DNA from: Candidatus Nitronauta litoralis
GTDB taxonomy: Bacteria; Nitrospinota; Nitrospinia; Nitrospinales; Nitrospinaceae
Length of the DNA stretch: 64,000 nt
Assembly: GCA_015698285.1 (NCBI GenBank)
Contig: CP048685.1
Coordinates: forward strand, 2,852,001 to 2,916,000
Direction of reading: 5' to 3'
Below, one piece after another: positions 55,413 through 63,488 of this stretch; within the stretch, counting starts at the first letter, position 1, and each line of letters starts with the position of its first letter. The notes beneath the pieces were generated by a model. It was not told the origin of the DNA. It was given only the letters and a program-made list of their open reading frames with translations, and did no database searches. The translations under genes were made by a program, and so were the position numbers.

Positions 55413-55766
55413 ATGAAAACGACGACAAGAAAATCTATATTGAGTCTCATAGTTGTAACAGCATTTTTGCTTCTTGTTAGTCCGGTAGAGGCAGAAATTC
55501 ATCACGAAAACCCCACAGATTCCTGGTATCAGAATGATCCGGTTAACAATAACCCAAATGTCCAGATTTTCGAAAATGACAACATCTTCTGGGGTTTGAC
55601 TCACAATAATCCGACTTATACCTGGTACGAGGGTGGGACGCCTGTGGATAAAGACATGAAGGAAATTCCCAAAAATCCTGTTGCTGGTATGGATAGAATG
55701 GACTTGCCCGAAGATCCAACTCTGGACTGGTATTACAACGGTGTTTCAGAAACCAGAAGCAATTAA
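55413..55766 (+). CDS. Small secreted protein with three [N/D]PTxxWY repeats
   Basis: 117 residues. Signal peptide 1-27 (SILSLIVVTAFLLLVSPVEA). The mature part repeats a short unit: NPTDSWYQND, NPTYTWYEGG and DPTLDWYYNG. A GGAGAA site lies before the ATG. No family recognised. The gene is monocistronic, with its own promoter and terminator-like hairpin. It may be a small periplasmic or outer-envelope protein. Confidence 0.72.
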   Translation: MKTTTRKSILSLIVVTAFLLLVSPVEAEIHHENPTDSWYQNDPVNNNPNVQIFENDNIFWGLTHNNPTYTWYEGGTPVDKDMKEIPKNPVAGMDRMDLPEDPTLDWYYNGVSETRSN

Positions 55767-55813
55767 ATGATGTCTTAGTTTTAATCTATACTTAGCTTAG
55801 ACATTGCATTTTC

Positions 55814-55840
55814 GGGGAACGCTTCAGTGAAGCGTTCCCC
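55814..55840. terminator. Stem-loop between convergent genes
   Basis: A 12-bp perfect stem (55814-55825 with 55829-55840) and a 3-base loop. It is 48 bp after the secreted-protein stop and 50 bp before the convergent stop at 55890. No immediate T run, so a weak or factor-assisted terminator. Confidence 0.5.
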
Positions 55841-55889
55841 ATTTGTTCCCGGTTTTTTACTGAGTGCCCAGCAAAATTGATTTGAAAAT

Positions 55890-56939
55890 TTAAATGGACC
55901 GGTTGTTTGAGTCGATCGCAAATCTCTCCATGAAATACCCCAGACAATCCTGATGCACAATGTTCTCATTGGTCGTGAACATGGATGGAACCACCGACCG
56001 TTTTAACCGGATCTCTTTTTCAACATAATCAAAAATATCGGACTCAATTTCTTCATCACTCTCGTTTATCACCGAAAGTTTCATGTCAGGGTTGCTACGC
56101 CAGCCGATCAGTGAGTTGGCAGGCAGTTCGTGAAAGTTTTTCTGGTCCAGCTTTTCAATAAAACAAAAATCCTTGTCCTGAGAATCGTCGCCAAAACCTA
56201 TTTTGCTTTCGGGAGGGACGCGAACACGGGCGATGGTGTGATAAACCTGTGGATCGTATTGTCCTTTCCAGTCCAGTGGAATTTTTTCCAGGCGCAGGCA
56301 TTTTTTCAGGAACTCATAAACATGCTGAATTCCTGACGGATCTCCGGGTTGTCCGGCCTCTATTGTTATAGAAGGACAAAATTCTGCCATGGCATTGGAG
56401 AGCACTTCTTTGGGGCGGGTGAAGTACACCAGGGTTTCGCTGAATAAGTTTGCCAGGTTGATGAAAGGCGCATCCAGTTTATTGACACAGGAATAGTGAG
56501 GATTCTGGCCTGATGTGTTGTGGATGTCAATTGACGCGAATGGCCCGGAATTTTTTACTAAGGAAATCACTTCCTGTGCAAATTTATTTTCTTTTAAATC
56601 GCCTCCGTTCCAGATCCGGTTGTAATCAGGTTGGTGTTCAAGGTGTCTTTCTTTGGTCCTGGCTGCCTCAACGTTACCCACCAGAATGTTCAGCGGTTTT
56701 GGAAGCCTCATTCCATTTTCATTGTAAAATTTTATCACCTTCTGAATCGCCTGGATTCCGGTAGATTCATTGCCATGCAGGAGTGTGGCCAGGAAAAGTG
56801 GGGGACCCGGCTCGCCTTCTATTTGAATCAAAGAAGGGCCGTCCAATATTTTGTACATTTCCTCAGGGACAGTATCCAGAAATCCATCGGGAATGGAGTC
56901 CAGAATATTTAATTTCATATCAGAGCTCAAATAGTCCAT
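55890..56939 (-). CDS. Succinylglutamate desuccinylase/aspartoacylase-family enzyme
   Basis: 349 residues. Zinc ligands are in LLHGNESTG and SIDIHNTSG, and the catalytic Glu in SITIEAGQP. This is the AstE/AspA branch of M14-type deacylases. Predicted to remove an acyl or aminoacyl group from an amino-acid conjugate in the cytoplasm. Its ATG lies within the last codons of the GCS2 gene (overlap 13 bp); a second ATG at 56918 just after that stop is also possible. Substrate unknown. Confidence 0.85.
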   Translation of the reverse strand: MDYLSSDMKLNILDSIPDGFLDTVPEEMYKILDGPSLIQIEGEPGPPLFLATLLHGNESTGIQAIQKVIKFYNENGMRLPKPLNILVGNVEAARTKERHLEHQPDYNRIWNGGDLKENKFAQEVISLVKNSGPFASIDIHNTSGQNPHYSCVNKLDAPFINLANLFSETLVYFTRPKEVLSNAMAEFCPSITIEAGQPGDPSGIQHVYEFLKKCLRLEKIPLDWKGQYDPQVYHTIARVRVPPESKIGFGDDSQDKDFCFIEKLDQKNFHELPANSLIGWRSNPDMKLSVINESDEEIESDIFDYVEKEIRLKRSVVPSMFTTNENIVHQDCLGYFMERFAIDSNNRSI

Positions 56940-58363
56940 TGATAAACGGGCCGGTTCCGTTTCTGGTTTTCGTAATAGGCGCCAGTCATTTGCTGGAAAC
57001 CGGGGCCATTTTTCGCGATGTACCCTCTTTGCCAGGCGGTACCGTTTTGTCGTGATTTAATTCGGTTTTCAATAACATCTCCCAGATAGTAATCGATATC
57101 GACCTGATGCACACCGGATTTTTGCAACCCTTCTTTTGCTATGGGAAGAAGGGTTTGTTCAAGTAGGGTTTGTATGAGAATTGATTTGCCCCCGATCCAT
57201 TTTATTTCAGCCCTGAGGCCATGTTGTGCCGCCTTATAAAAATTTTCTTTCGCATGGTCAAATGGAATTTCCAATTCAAGCGGCGTTTCTCTTTCCGCCA
57301 GGTGTTCTTTCATCCCTATAAAAAAGGCAATATTGGCGATGGTGTCTGTAATACTCGGTCCGGCTGCGGGAGTACGGTGTTCCAGTCGAAGGTGCGGATT
57401 GCCCGAACTGGTTAAGCCGATCAAAGGGCGTGTCCATCGCCAGATAGTTCCGTTTTGCAAACGCAGGTGACTGAGCCAGGCGGGGTCGTCATCCAGAACC
57501 ATGGGGAGTAATACCGGGAACCCGTCCAGATTCTCCAGGAATGGTTCGAACAGGGAATGCCGTGCATAGCCGGTCCCGAACGTCACGCGGTTGATATTCT
57601 GTCCGTGGCAGTCGGGAAAACTGGCGACAGACACGGATTGTTCAAATAGAGGAATCCGTGTTTCATCCCACAGGTCTTTACCAAAGAGATAAGGGGAGTT
57701 TGCCGCTACCGCGACCATGGGTGCTGATAGAATCTGGGAAAGGTTGTATTGTCGCACCGCTTTATCTGCCTTTACCTGGCAATGGATTTGAAGTGAAGTG
57801 GCGACTGCTTCCAGCATGACATCGTAATGCCGGGCATGGAGAGAATCCTTGCCTTCAATTTTGAGTTCGAGTGGTTCTCCTTGACGTAAGTGAAGTACCT
57901 GCCGATTCAAAGCGAGGTACCGGTTCAAGGAAGACATATGCTCGAGCGTCAACATCTTGTCCTCAATCGTAGGCAAAATTCCAATTGCGAGAATATTGGA
58001 ATTCAATTTTTCTGCCTGGGCGGCACACTTCGACCAGCAACTGGACAACTCCGATTCCAAATGACTCAGAAAATTTCCTTCGATGGAGCAGGGAATACTA
58101 TTGAGTTCAAAGTTGAATTTGGATAGCTCCGGGACAACGAGAGGATCGGCCAGGTTATCAAGAAAGGTTTCATTTATGGGTGAGGGCTGAAATTGGGGGT
58201 TCATCAGCCAGGCTTCCAATTCAAAACCACATTTGCCATCGGTGGATTCAAAGCTTTTGTTTTCGAACCAGCCTTTTAAAATACGAGATTCGTTTCTCAG
58301 CCTGTTTTTGAATTCCTTGTAATCTTCGCTGGAGAATTCCCAACGCGAAATTTCATCTCCCAT
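56927..58363 (-). CDS. GCS2-family carboxylate-amine ligase
   Basis: 478 residues. N-terminal FELEAWLMN, where the glutamate-binding GxExE motif of glutamate-cysteine ligases lies, then LEHRTPAAGPSITD and a C-terminal metal/nucleotide region. It should join a carboxylate to an amine using ATP. Could be a gamma-glutamyl or related ligase; not the standard GshA from E. coli. Upstream gene of the two-gene operon with the deacylase at 55890. Confidence 0.83.
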   Translation of the reverse strand: MGDEISRWEFSSEDYKEFKNRLRNESRILKGWFENKSFESTDGKCGFELEAWLMNPQFQPSPINETFLDNLADPLVVPELSKFNFELNSIPCSIEGNFLSHLESELSSCWSKCAAQAEKLNSNILAIGILPTIEDKMLTLEHMSSLNRYLALNRQVLHLRQGEPLELKIEGKDSLHARHYDVMLEAVATSLQIHCQVKADKAVRQYNLSQILSAPMVAVAANSPYLFGKDLWDETRIPLFEQSVSVASFPDCHGQNINRVTFGTGYARHSLFEPFLENLDGFPVLLPMVLDDDPAWLSHLRLQNGTIWRWTRPLIGLTSSGNPHLRLEHRTPAAGPSITDTIANIAFFIGMKEHLAERETPLELEIPFDHAKENFYKAAQHGLRAEIKWIGGKSILIQTLLEQTLLPIAKEGLQKSGVHQVDIDYYLGDVIENRIKSRQNGTAWQRGYIAKNGPGFQQMTGAYYENQKRNRPVYQWTI

Positions 58364-58544
58364 ATAAAATCCAAAAAAAATATTTTAAGAACTTGAAATG
58401 GACTACTTTCCCTACCATTTTACTATTAAATGGAAAGGAGTGGAGAAGAGCTTGATAATTTAACTGAAGATTAAATAAAAATGAGAAATCAGGGAATAAA
58501 CTAGGAACTGGTGAGAACGAAACTCCAGTGTACCCGAAAAAACT

Positions 58545-59513
58545 TCAAAAGCGATAATCAAGGGCGATACCCTGGCGGGCAGAGCTGACCATGGGCCGCA
58601 CCATGAGTTTAGGTACATTGGGGTTGCTGTGTAGTTTGTGTAACGCGGCTGCGGTAAAGTAACCTATTGCGGCTCCAAAAAACACATCGGAGGTCCAGTG
58701 AACATTCTCGTTGACCCTTGAGAGCGCGGTCATGGTTGCTAGCGTGTAAGCCAGGGGAGGGACCCAGATGTGACGCTCGTACTGCTTGGCAAACACCGTT
58801 GCGATGGCGAACGCTGTGGTGGTGTGCCCGGAGGGGAAAGCCAAACCCTCACCGGCAAATGGACCGGCAAAGTCATCAGCCTCTGTCGTATTGTTGGGGC
58901 GTTCCCTGCCTATCAGGTGTTTCAACGTCAATGTGAACGCGCCTGAGATTAAAAAACTTTCAGTTGCAAGCAGAGCTGTGCTCTTCAGTTCTTCATCGTC
59001 CCTGAATAAGCCCGTTAAATAGAAAAGGGACAAATACGCTGCGGCGTATCCTCCATCACCGACAACTTCACCCACTTTCAAAAAATCTTTCCGGGCCTTG
59101 CTGGGGTTTTCTTCAATTTCCTCATGCACCTTTTCATCCAGAAACCCGAGCGCTACAGTGGTTCCCCCGATCAATCCCGCTGTTAACCAGTCCCTGGTTT
59201 CCCAGTGGAGGGGAGAGGTGACCAGTTTAATGCCGTCTGTGACAATCCCTTTAAAGTAATCCGTATTGAGTTTTACATCCGGGTAGGGGTGAGGGGCAAC
59301 CTCTGGCTTCACTGATTGCCTTGTGAGCCTTGGCGAATGACGCCTGAGCGGCTGAAGTTTTGAGGTCGCTTTTTTTACCTTATAAGTTTTTTTCGAAGAT
59401 GCAGGTTTTTTTATTTTGAGGCGGGAATTTATTTCCGGTTTATGGGGTTTTGTTTTTTGGTGTATCTTCCCGGCACAACCAGAGGTCAAGATCAATGTGC
59501 CTATCAATACCAC
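58545..59513 (-). CDS. PAP2-family phosphatase lipoprotein
   Basis: 322 residues from GTG 59513. Lipobox LTSGCAG. A Lys/Ser-rich linker is followed by PAP2 signatures KHLIGRERPN, FPSGHTTTAF and SRVNENVHWTSDVFFGAAIGY with the catalytic His residues. Predicted lipid-phosphate phosphatase at the membrane. The GTG start leaves no positive n-region. The frame stays open upstream to about 59705 without ATG/GTG/TTG, including NLHRGLFRSLA right before the signal, so the true start may lie upstream at a rare codon. Confidence 0.82.
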   Translation of the reverse strand: MVLIGTLILTSGCAGKIHQKTKPHKPEINSRLKIKKPASSKKTYKVKKATSKLQPLRRHSPRLTRQSVKPEVAPHPYPDVKLNTDYFKGIVTDGIKLVTSPLHWETRDWLTAGLIGGTTVALGFLDEKVHEEIEENPSKARKDFLKVGEVVGDGGYAAAYLSLFYLTGLFRDDEELKSTALLATESFLISGAFTLTLKHLIGRERPNNTTEADDFAGPFAGEGLAFPSGHTTTAFAIATVFAKQYERHIWVPPLAYTLATMTALSRVNENVHWTSDVFFGAAIGYFTAAALHKLHSNPNVPKLMVRPMVSSARQGIALDYRF

Positions 59514-60023
59514 GGCAAGCGAACGAAATAATCCACGATGAAGGTTGAAAGGTATCCCTGGGCTGCCTTTTTCAGAAACTTCCAGATCGTCTATATGGGA
59601 CCCGGAAAAAGGTGACCTCCTATGAAAAGCTTGTTCAAAGACAATCGGAAATAAACTCAGATGAAGGCGAGATTTGATGACAAAGATTCCCCTGAAAATT
59701 GATCACGATTGAAAAATTTCGGGCGTGTGATGTCAATTTATTATTAATGAAAGGATTTGGATTAAAGTGTCTCACGGTTTAGCAAACTTTACAATTACTT
59801 AGGGGAGGGGTGCTTGACGGTATTCTGTGTTTTTTAACCAAAGAAAAGAGGTTAATGGTTAATCCCTTTAGTTAAATAGGCAATGGGGTTGGTGATTGTT
59901 CCTGGATTGAGGATTTTAAAAAGAATATTTGTCTGGGTACACAAAGATATGGATTGAAATGGGGGGGCTAGGAAAGATTAGGAGTGCTTGCATGTAGGAG
60001 AGGAAAATAAATCAGACTAAAAT
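59514..60023. other. Intergenic region (about 510 bp)
   Basis: No gene recognised. The minus frame of the PAP2 gene is open to about 59705. The rest is AT-rich without repeats I can see. Confidence 0.5.
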
Positions 60024-60438
60024 TTAATCAATAATTTTTAAGAATTTTGGGACGTTGATGGGTTTGGTTATATAGGATTGAAATCCCAAATTCAGGGCTC
60101 TTTTTATATCAGCATCCATAGCGTCGGCAGACAACGCGATTACTGGAATACTATTGATTGATTCTACGGTTTGTGTTTTTTTCAAAAGCGGAAAGGCCAT
60201 CCATTTTGGGTAAATGGATATCCATTTATATCAAATCGGGTTGAATTAAATTTGCATTTTCAATCCCCGCAATGGGATTGGGAAAATTGTAAAGTTTCAA
60301 ATGAGGTCTTTTCTTTAAAATATTTTTTACCAATTCTACGTTCGTTTCAATATCCTCTATATATAGAATTTTTCTGTCTACAACAGGACCATTAGATTTG
60401 TTGATGGGTAGTGCTCGATTATTGGCAGGGGTTTCGAA
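60024..60438 (-). pseudogene. Decayed receiver domain of a hybrid histidine kinase
   Basis: The minus-strand translation reads VVDRKILYIEDIETNVELVK, then QPDLI, an in-frame TAA, and MDIHLPKMDGLSAFEK. A one-base shift in an A run (plus strand ~60182-60188) then gives INSIPVIALSADAMDADIKR, LGFQSYITKPINVPKFLKII and a TAA at 60024-60026. This is the C-terminal REC domain of a hybrid kinase. Two lesions make it non-functional unless the sequence is wrong. The kinase part is missing; a TAA precedes the remnant. Confidence 0.75.
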
Positions 60439-60501
60439 TTAATTTATTGGGTGAGAATGGATAAGGCCACTCTTTTTTCCGCAGTCTGATTCTAACTGAT
60501 T

Positions 60502-61590
60502 CTAAAATATGTTTTGTTTCAGGAGTTTTGTAAATCGTTTTGTAAATTCCGTCGCGTCCTTTCGGCTGAGGTGTGACCACTCAGGGCAATCGAATCCCGA
60601 AAGTTCTTCGTAATCTTCGAAATGAATTCCCGGTGCGCCTGTTTTTTCAAGCAACCGATCCCAGTAATCCTCTCGTGGTGTGTATTTATTTTCGATAGTC
60701 CTCAATTCTCCGGTTGAGGGCAATCGTACAAAAATTACCCGGCCGCCTTTTGTTCTGATTTTTTCAACCCGGGACCTGGTGTCTTCCAGGATTTTATCGG
60801 TATTCTTTTTTACATTCTCCATATGCTCTTCGTGGCTTACGCCCTTTTCTTTTGGAGGAGGGGTGAACAGAGGGAGCCATATCTGCTGAATCCGATGCTG
60901 CAGGCTTTGATCAGTCGCGGCGAGCTGTGTCATTCCGGCCTGTCGTTCTTCGTTGATCTCATGAAAATACGGCGGTAATTCCGGTGGCGTTTTAATGCCT
61001 TCGCGATTTGGAATTTTCAGTTCTAGTAACAACTTGTTCAACGTCAGATCGTCCTGATTCAAAAACGCGAATCGGTTTTCAAGAATCATCGCCAGTTGAT
61101 GTCCCGCGCGCTGGGTCGGACTCCATTCCCGGTACCGTCTGAGATGATTGTTCGGGCTTTTAACCGGAGGACCCCCGGGTGCGAAAAATAAACTGGGGAC
61201 GACCCCGACGATCACTGTTCCATGGTATTCAGAGTGATTCGCGAGGTCTTCGAGATAAGGGCCCGGGTTGGTGCCAACAGTAGAAAGTTGTAAGGGGCGC
61301 TCCCCAAATTCTTTTTCATAAACATCCATATCGAAATCAAACAGCATGCGCGAAGAACCAATGAGTACTGTGCGTCCAGGGTCCTTGTCTACTAAGGCTC
61401 GGCGACTGGCCCATAAATCTTCTGTATCGTTCAGGGTTGGACGATAGCCTTTAGTCCAGACCATCATTTCCCATCCCAACACCAGCATGGAAGTCAAGCC
61501 AACGGTCACCATTGCCAATAGCACCCAGTGCTTTTGGGGGACAATGCGTTCAAGTTTATAGGTTTTAAAACTGGAAGTAGATGAAGGCAT
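60502..61590 (-). CDS. SGNH/alginate-acetylation-type partner of the MBOAT protein
   Basis: 362 residues. One TM anchor near residue 22-45, then an extracytoplasmic part with TVLIGSSRMLFDFD (nucleophile Ser region) and EWSHLSRKDATEFTKRF near the C-terminus, an SGNH-like Asp/His end. It overlaps the MBOAT gene by 26 bp. The pair resembles AlgI with AlgX/AlgJ-like proteins that acylate exported glycans. Substrate not determined. Confidence 0.75.
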   Translation of the reverse strand: MPSSTSSFKTYKLERIVPQKHWVLLAMVTVGLTSMLVLGWEMMVWTKGYRPTLNDTEDLWASRRALVDKDPGRTVLIGSSRMLFDFDMDVYEKEFGERPLQLSTVGTNPGPYLEDLANHSEYHGTVIVGVVPSLFFAPGGPPVKSPNNHLRRYREWSPTQRAGHQLAMILENRFAFLNQDDLTLNKLLLELKIPNREGIKTPPELPPYFHEINEERQAGMTQLAATDQSLQHRIQQIWLPLFTPPPKEKGVSHEEHMENVKKNTDKILEDTRSRVEKIRTKGGRVIFVRLPSTGELRTIENKYTPREDYWDRLLEKTGAPGIHFEDYEELSGFDCPEWSHLSRKDATEFTKRFTKLLKQNIF

Positions 61591-62986
61591 TTGCCCCTCC
61601 CTGCATCAGGATTAAACCAAACAACATGGCGGTCCAGACTGTCACGATCCACCAGGACGGCATATTTTGTATTGCGTGTTCCAGTTTCTTTTCATGCAGA
61701 AACCAATGCGACGCGAGCAGGCCACCGACTACGACGGAAACTTGAATCATGTCCAGCGTGGGCAGCAGCAGTGCGCCACCGCCGGAAAAATTAAATAAAG
61801 AACCGAACATCATGCAGGCGGTTTTGAAATCGCCCGCCCGGAAAAATACCCAGGCCAGACTCACCAGGATGAAGGTGAGTATTCCCAGAAAGAAGCGGCC
61901 AGCAACAGTTTTGACCCATGCGATGTCCTTGTACCATTGGCGCAGGAGGTGCTCGACCACCAGGTAACCCCCATGCAACACACCCCAGGCAACAAATGTC
62001 CACGATGCACCGTGCCAGAGTCCGCCGAGGAACATGGTGAACATCAGATTAAACAGGGTACGCGAAGTGCCGTGCCGGTTGCCGCCCAGCGGGATGTAGA
62101 GATAGTCACGCAGCCAGGTTGAGAGCGTGATGTGCCAGCGTCGCCAGAAATCTGAAAACCCGATAGCCGCGTAGGGAGAACGAAAGTTATCCGGCAGGAT
62201 GAATCCGAGACAAAGCGCTACCCCGATGGCACAAGTGGAATAACCGGCGAAGTCACAAAAAATTTGAGCCGAAAAAGCCAGCAGTCCAAGCCAGGCATCG
62301 AGTACAAAGATGCTGCCACTGTGGCTGAATACCTTGTCGGTAGCAGAAGACAGCATCCCATCCGCGAGCACCACCTTCTGGAACAAACCGAGTGTAATGA
62401 AGTAAAGGCCCCAGCCGAATTGATCGCGCGTGGCACGGCGCGGTTTGAGGCACTGCGGAAGAAAATCGGTAGCACGGACGATGGGCCCCGCCACCAGTTG
62501 CGGGAAAAAGGTGACGTACAACGCGAAGTCGAGGAACGAATGGCAGTGCGGTGTTTTGCGGAAGTACACATCCAGCGTGTAAGACAGGGTCTGGAACGTG
62601 TAAAACGATATCCCAACCGGCAAAATGATGTTGGGTGCCGCCGCTTCAAACGGAATGCCCATCATATTCATGGCTTCGATAAAGTTTTCCAGCAGGAAGG
62701 TGCCGTATTTGAAAAACCCCAGTAACCCGAGATTGACCGCAAGGCTTATTGAAAGCAGGAGGCGACGCTTGGCTTTGACCTCTTCCGTTTCAAGTCCCTT
62801 GGCGACGTACCAGTCGACCAGTGTAGAGATCCAGAGGAGAATGACGAACGGAGGATTCCACGCCGCATAGAAAAGATAACTTGCCAGGAGCAGGATGGTC
62901 TTCTGAATTCTCCAAGACGATACGGAATAATGCAACGCCAGCACGATGACGAAGAAAACGACGAATGTCAGGGAGTTAAACAGCAT
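61565..62986 (-). CDS. MBOAT-family O-acyltransferase (AlgI-like)
   Basis: 473 residues with about 10-12 hydrophobic segments. AlgI/DltB signatures: LPVGISFYTFQTLSYTLDVY, FPQLVAGPIVRA, GFSDFWRRWHITLSTWLRDY, and the catalytic His in GGLWHGASWTFVAWG. It moves acyl groups across the inner membrane for extracytoplasmic acetylation. Upstream member of a two-gene operon. No polysaccharide synthase is nearby. Confidence 0.92.
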   Translation of the reverse strand: MLFNSLTFVVFFVIVLALHYSVSSWRIQKTILLLASYLFYAAWNPPFVILLWISTLVDWYVAKGLETEEVKAKRRLLLSISLAVNLGLLGFFKYGTFLLENFIEAMNMMGIPFEAAAPNIILPVGISFYTFQTLSYTLDVYFRKTPHCHSFLDFALYVTFFPQLVAGPIVRATDFLPQCLKPRRATRDQFGWGLYFITLGLFQKVVLADGMLSSATDKVFSHSGSIFVLDAWLGLLAFSAQIFCDFAGYSTCAIGVALCLGFILPDNFRSPYAAIGFSDFWRRWHITLSTWLRDYLYIPLGGNRHGTSRTLFNLMFTMFLGGLWHGASWTFVAWGVLHGGYLVVEHLLRQWYKDIAWVKTVAGRFFLGILTFILVSLAWVFFRAGDFKTACMMFGSLFNFSGGGALLLPTLDMIQVSVVVGGLLASHWFLHEKKLEHAIQNMPSWWIVTVWTAMLFGLILMQGGANAFIYFQF

Positions 62987-63408
62987 ATTGGAGGTAAGGT
63001 TGGGGTGTGATAGGCAGAAATTAACAACCTCTTCATTCTACATATTATGTTGACGGTTAGAAAGGAGACCTTTAAATAACTCAAAGACCTGAAGTAAAGG
63101 TGAGATTATTCGAGGAGTTTATCCTTAGCGAAGAAGGGCTTATAAAGACATTGCCCTAATTTAATGTGTCACACTGAGCTTGTCGAAGTGCGGCTATCAC
63201 TGCTATCACCTCCGTACTCAAACGGGATATTGGCTCTGGCTGGTCTTACCATAACGGGAAACCTTAGTTCGTTTAAGTGGGCTAAATTGAATGGTTTTCG
63301 GGAGGGGTGTTCGTAGGCTGACGCAAGCGTATATCGTGGCGCGGAATTGTCGTTCGGGTACATTATTTTTTTCGAAACCATTCTCCGATTTAGCCTTCGC
63401 TTGAAGTT
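62987..63408. other. Intergenic region with a dispersed-repeat-like motif
   Basis: No gene. CACTGAGCTTGTCGAAGTG at 63172-63190 is an imperfect palindrome of a sequence I recall as a common environmental-genome repeat. A short GCTATCAC direct repeat follows. The minus frame at 63169 runs through this repeat and is judged spurious. Confidence 0.45.
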
Positions 63409-63436
63409 TTGATCTTCTCCACGAGTTTTGTATAGT
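63409..63436 (+). promoter_or_regulatory. Putative promoter of the secreted hydrolase gene
   Basis: TTGATC at 63409-63414 and TATAGT at 63431-63436 with 16-bp spacing, 52 bp before the ATG at 63489. Confidence 0.45.
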
Positions 63437-63488
63437 AGGGACGTTAGTCAGAGGCTTCCTTAATTTACAAGTTCAATCTGGAGACATC

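Noticed and set aside
63169-63381. Minus-strand 70-codon frame as a gene
   Set aside because: It runs through the CACTGAGCTTGTCGAAGTG repeat, has low-complexity composition and no ribosome-binding site.
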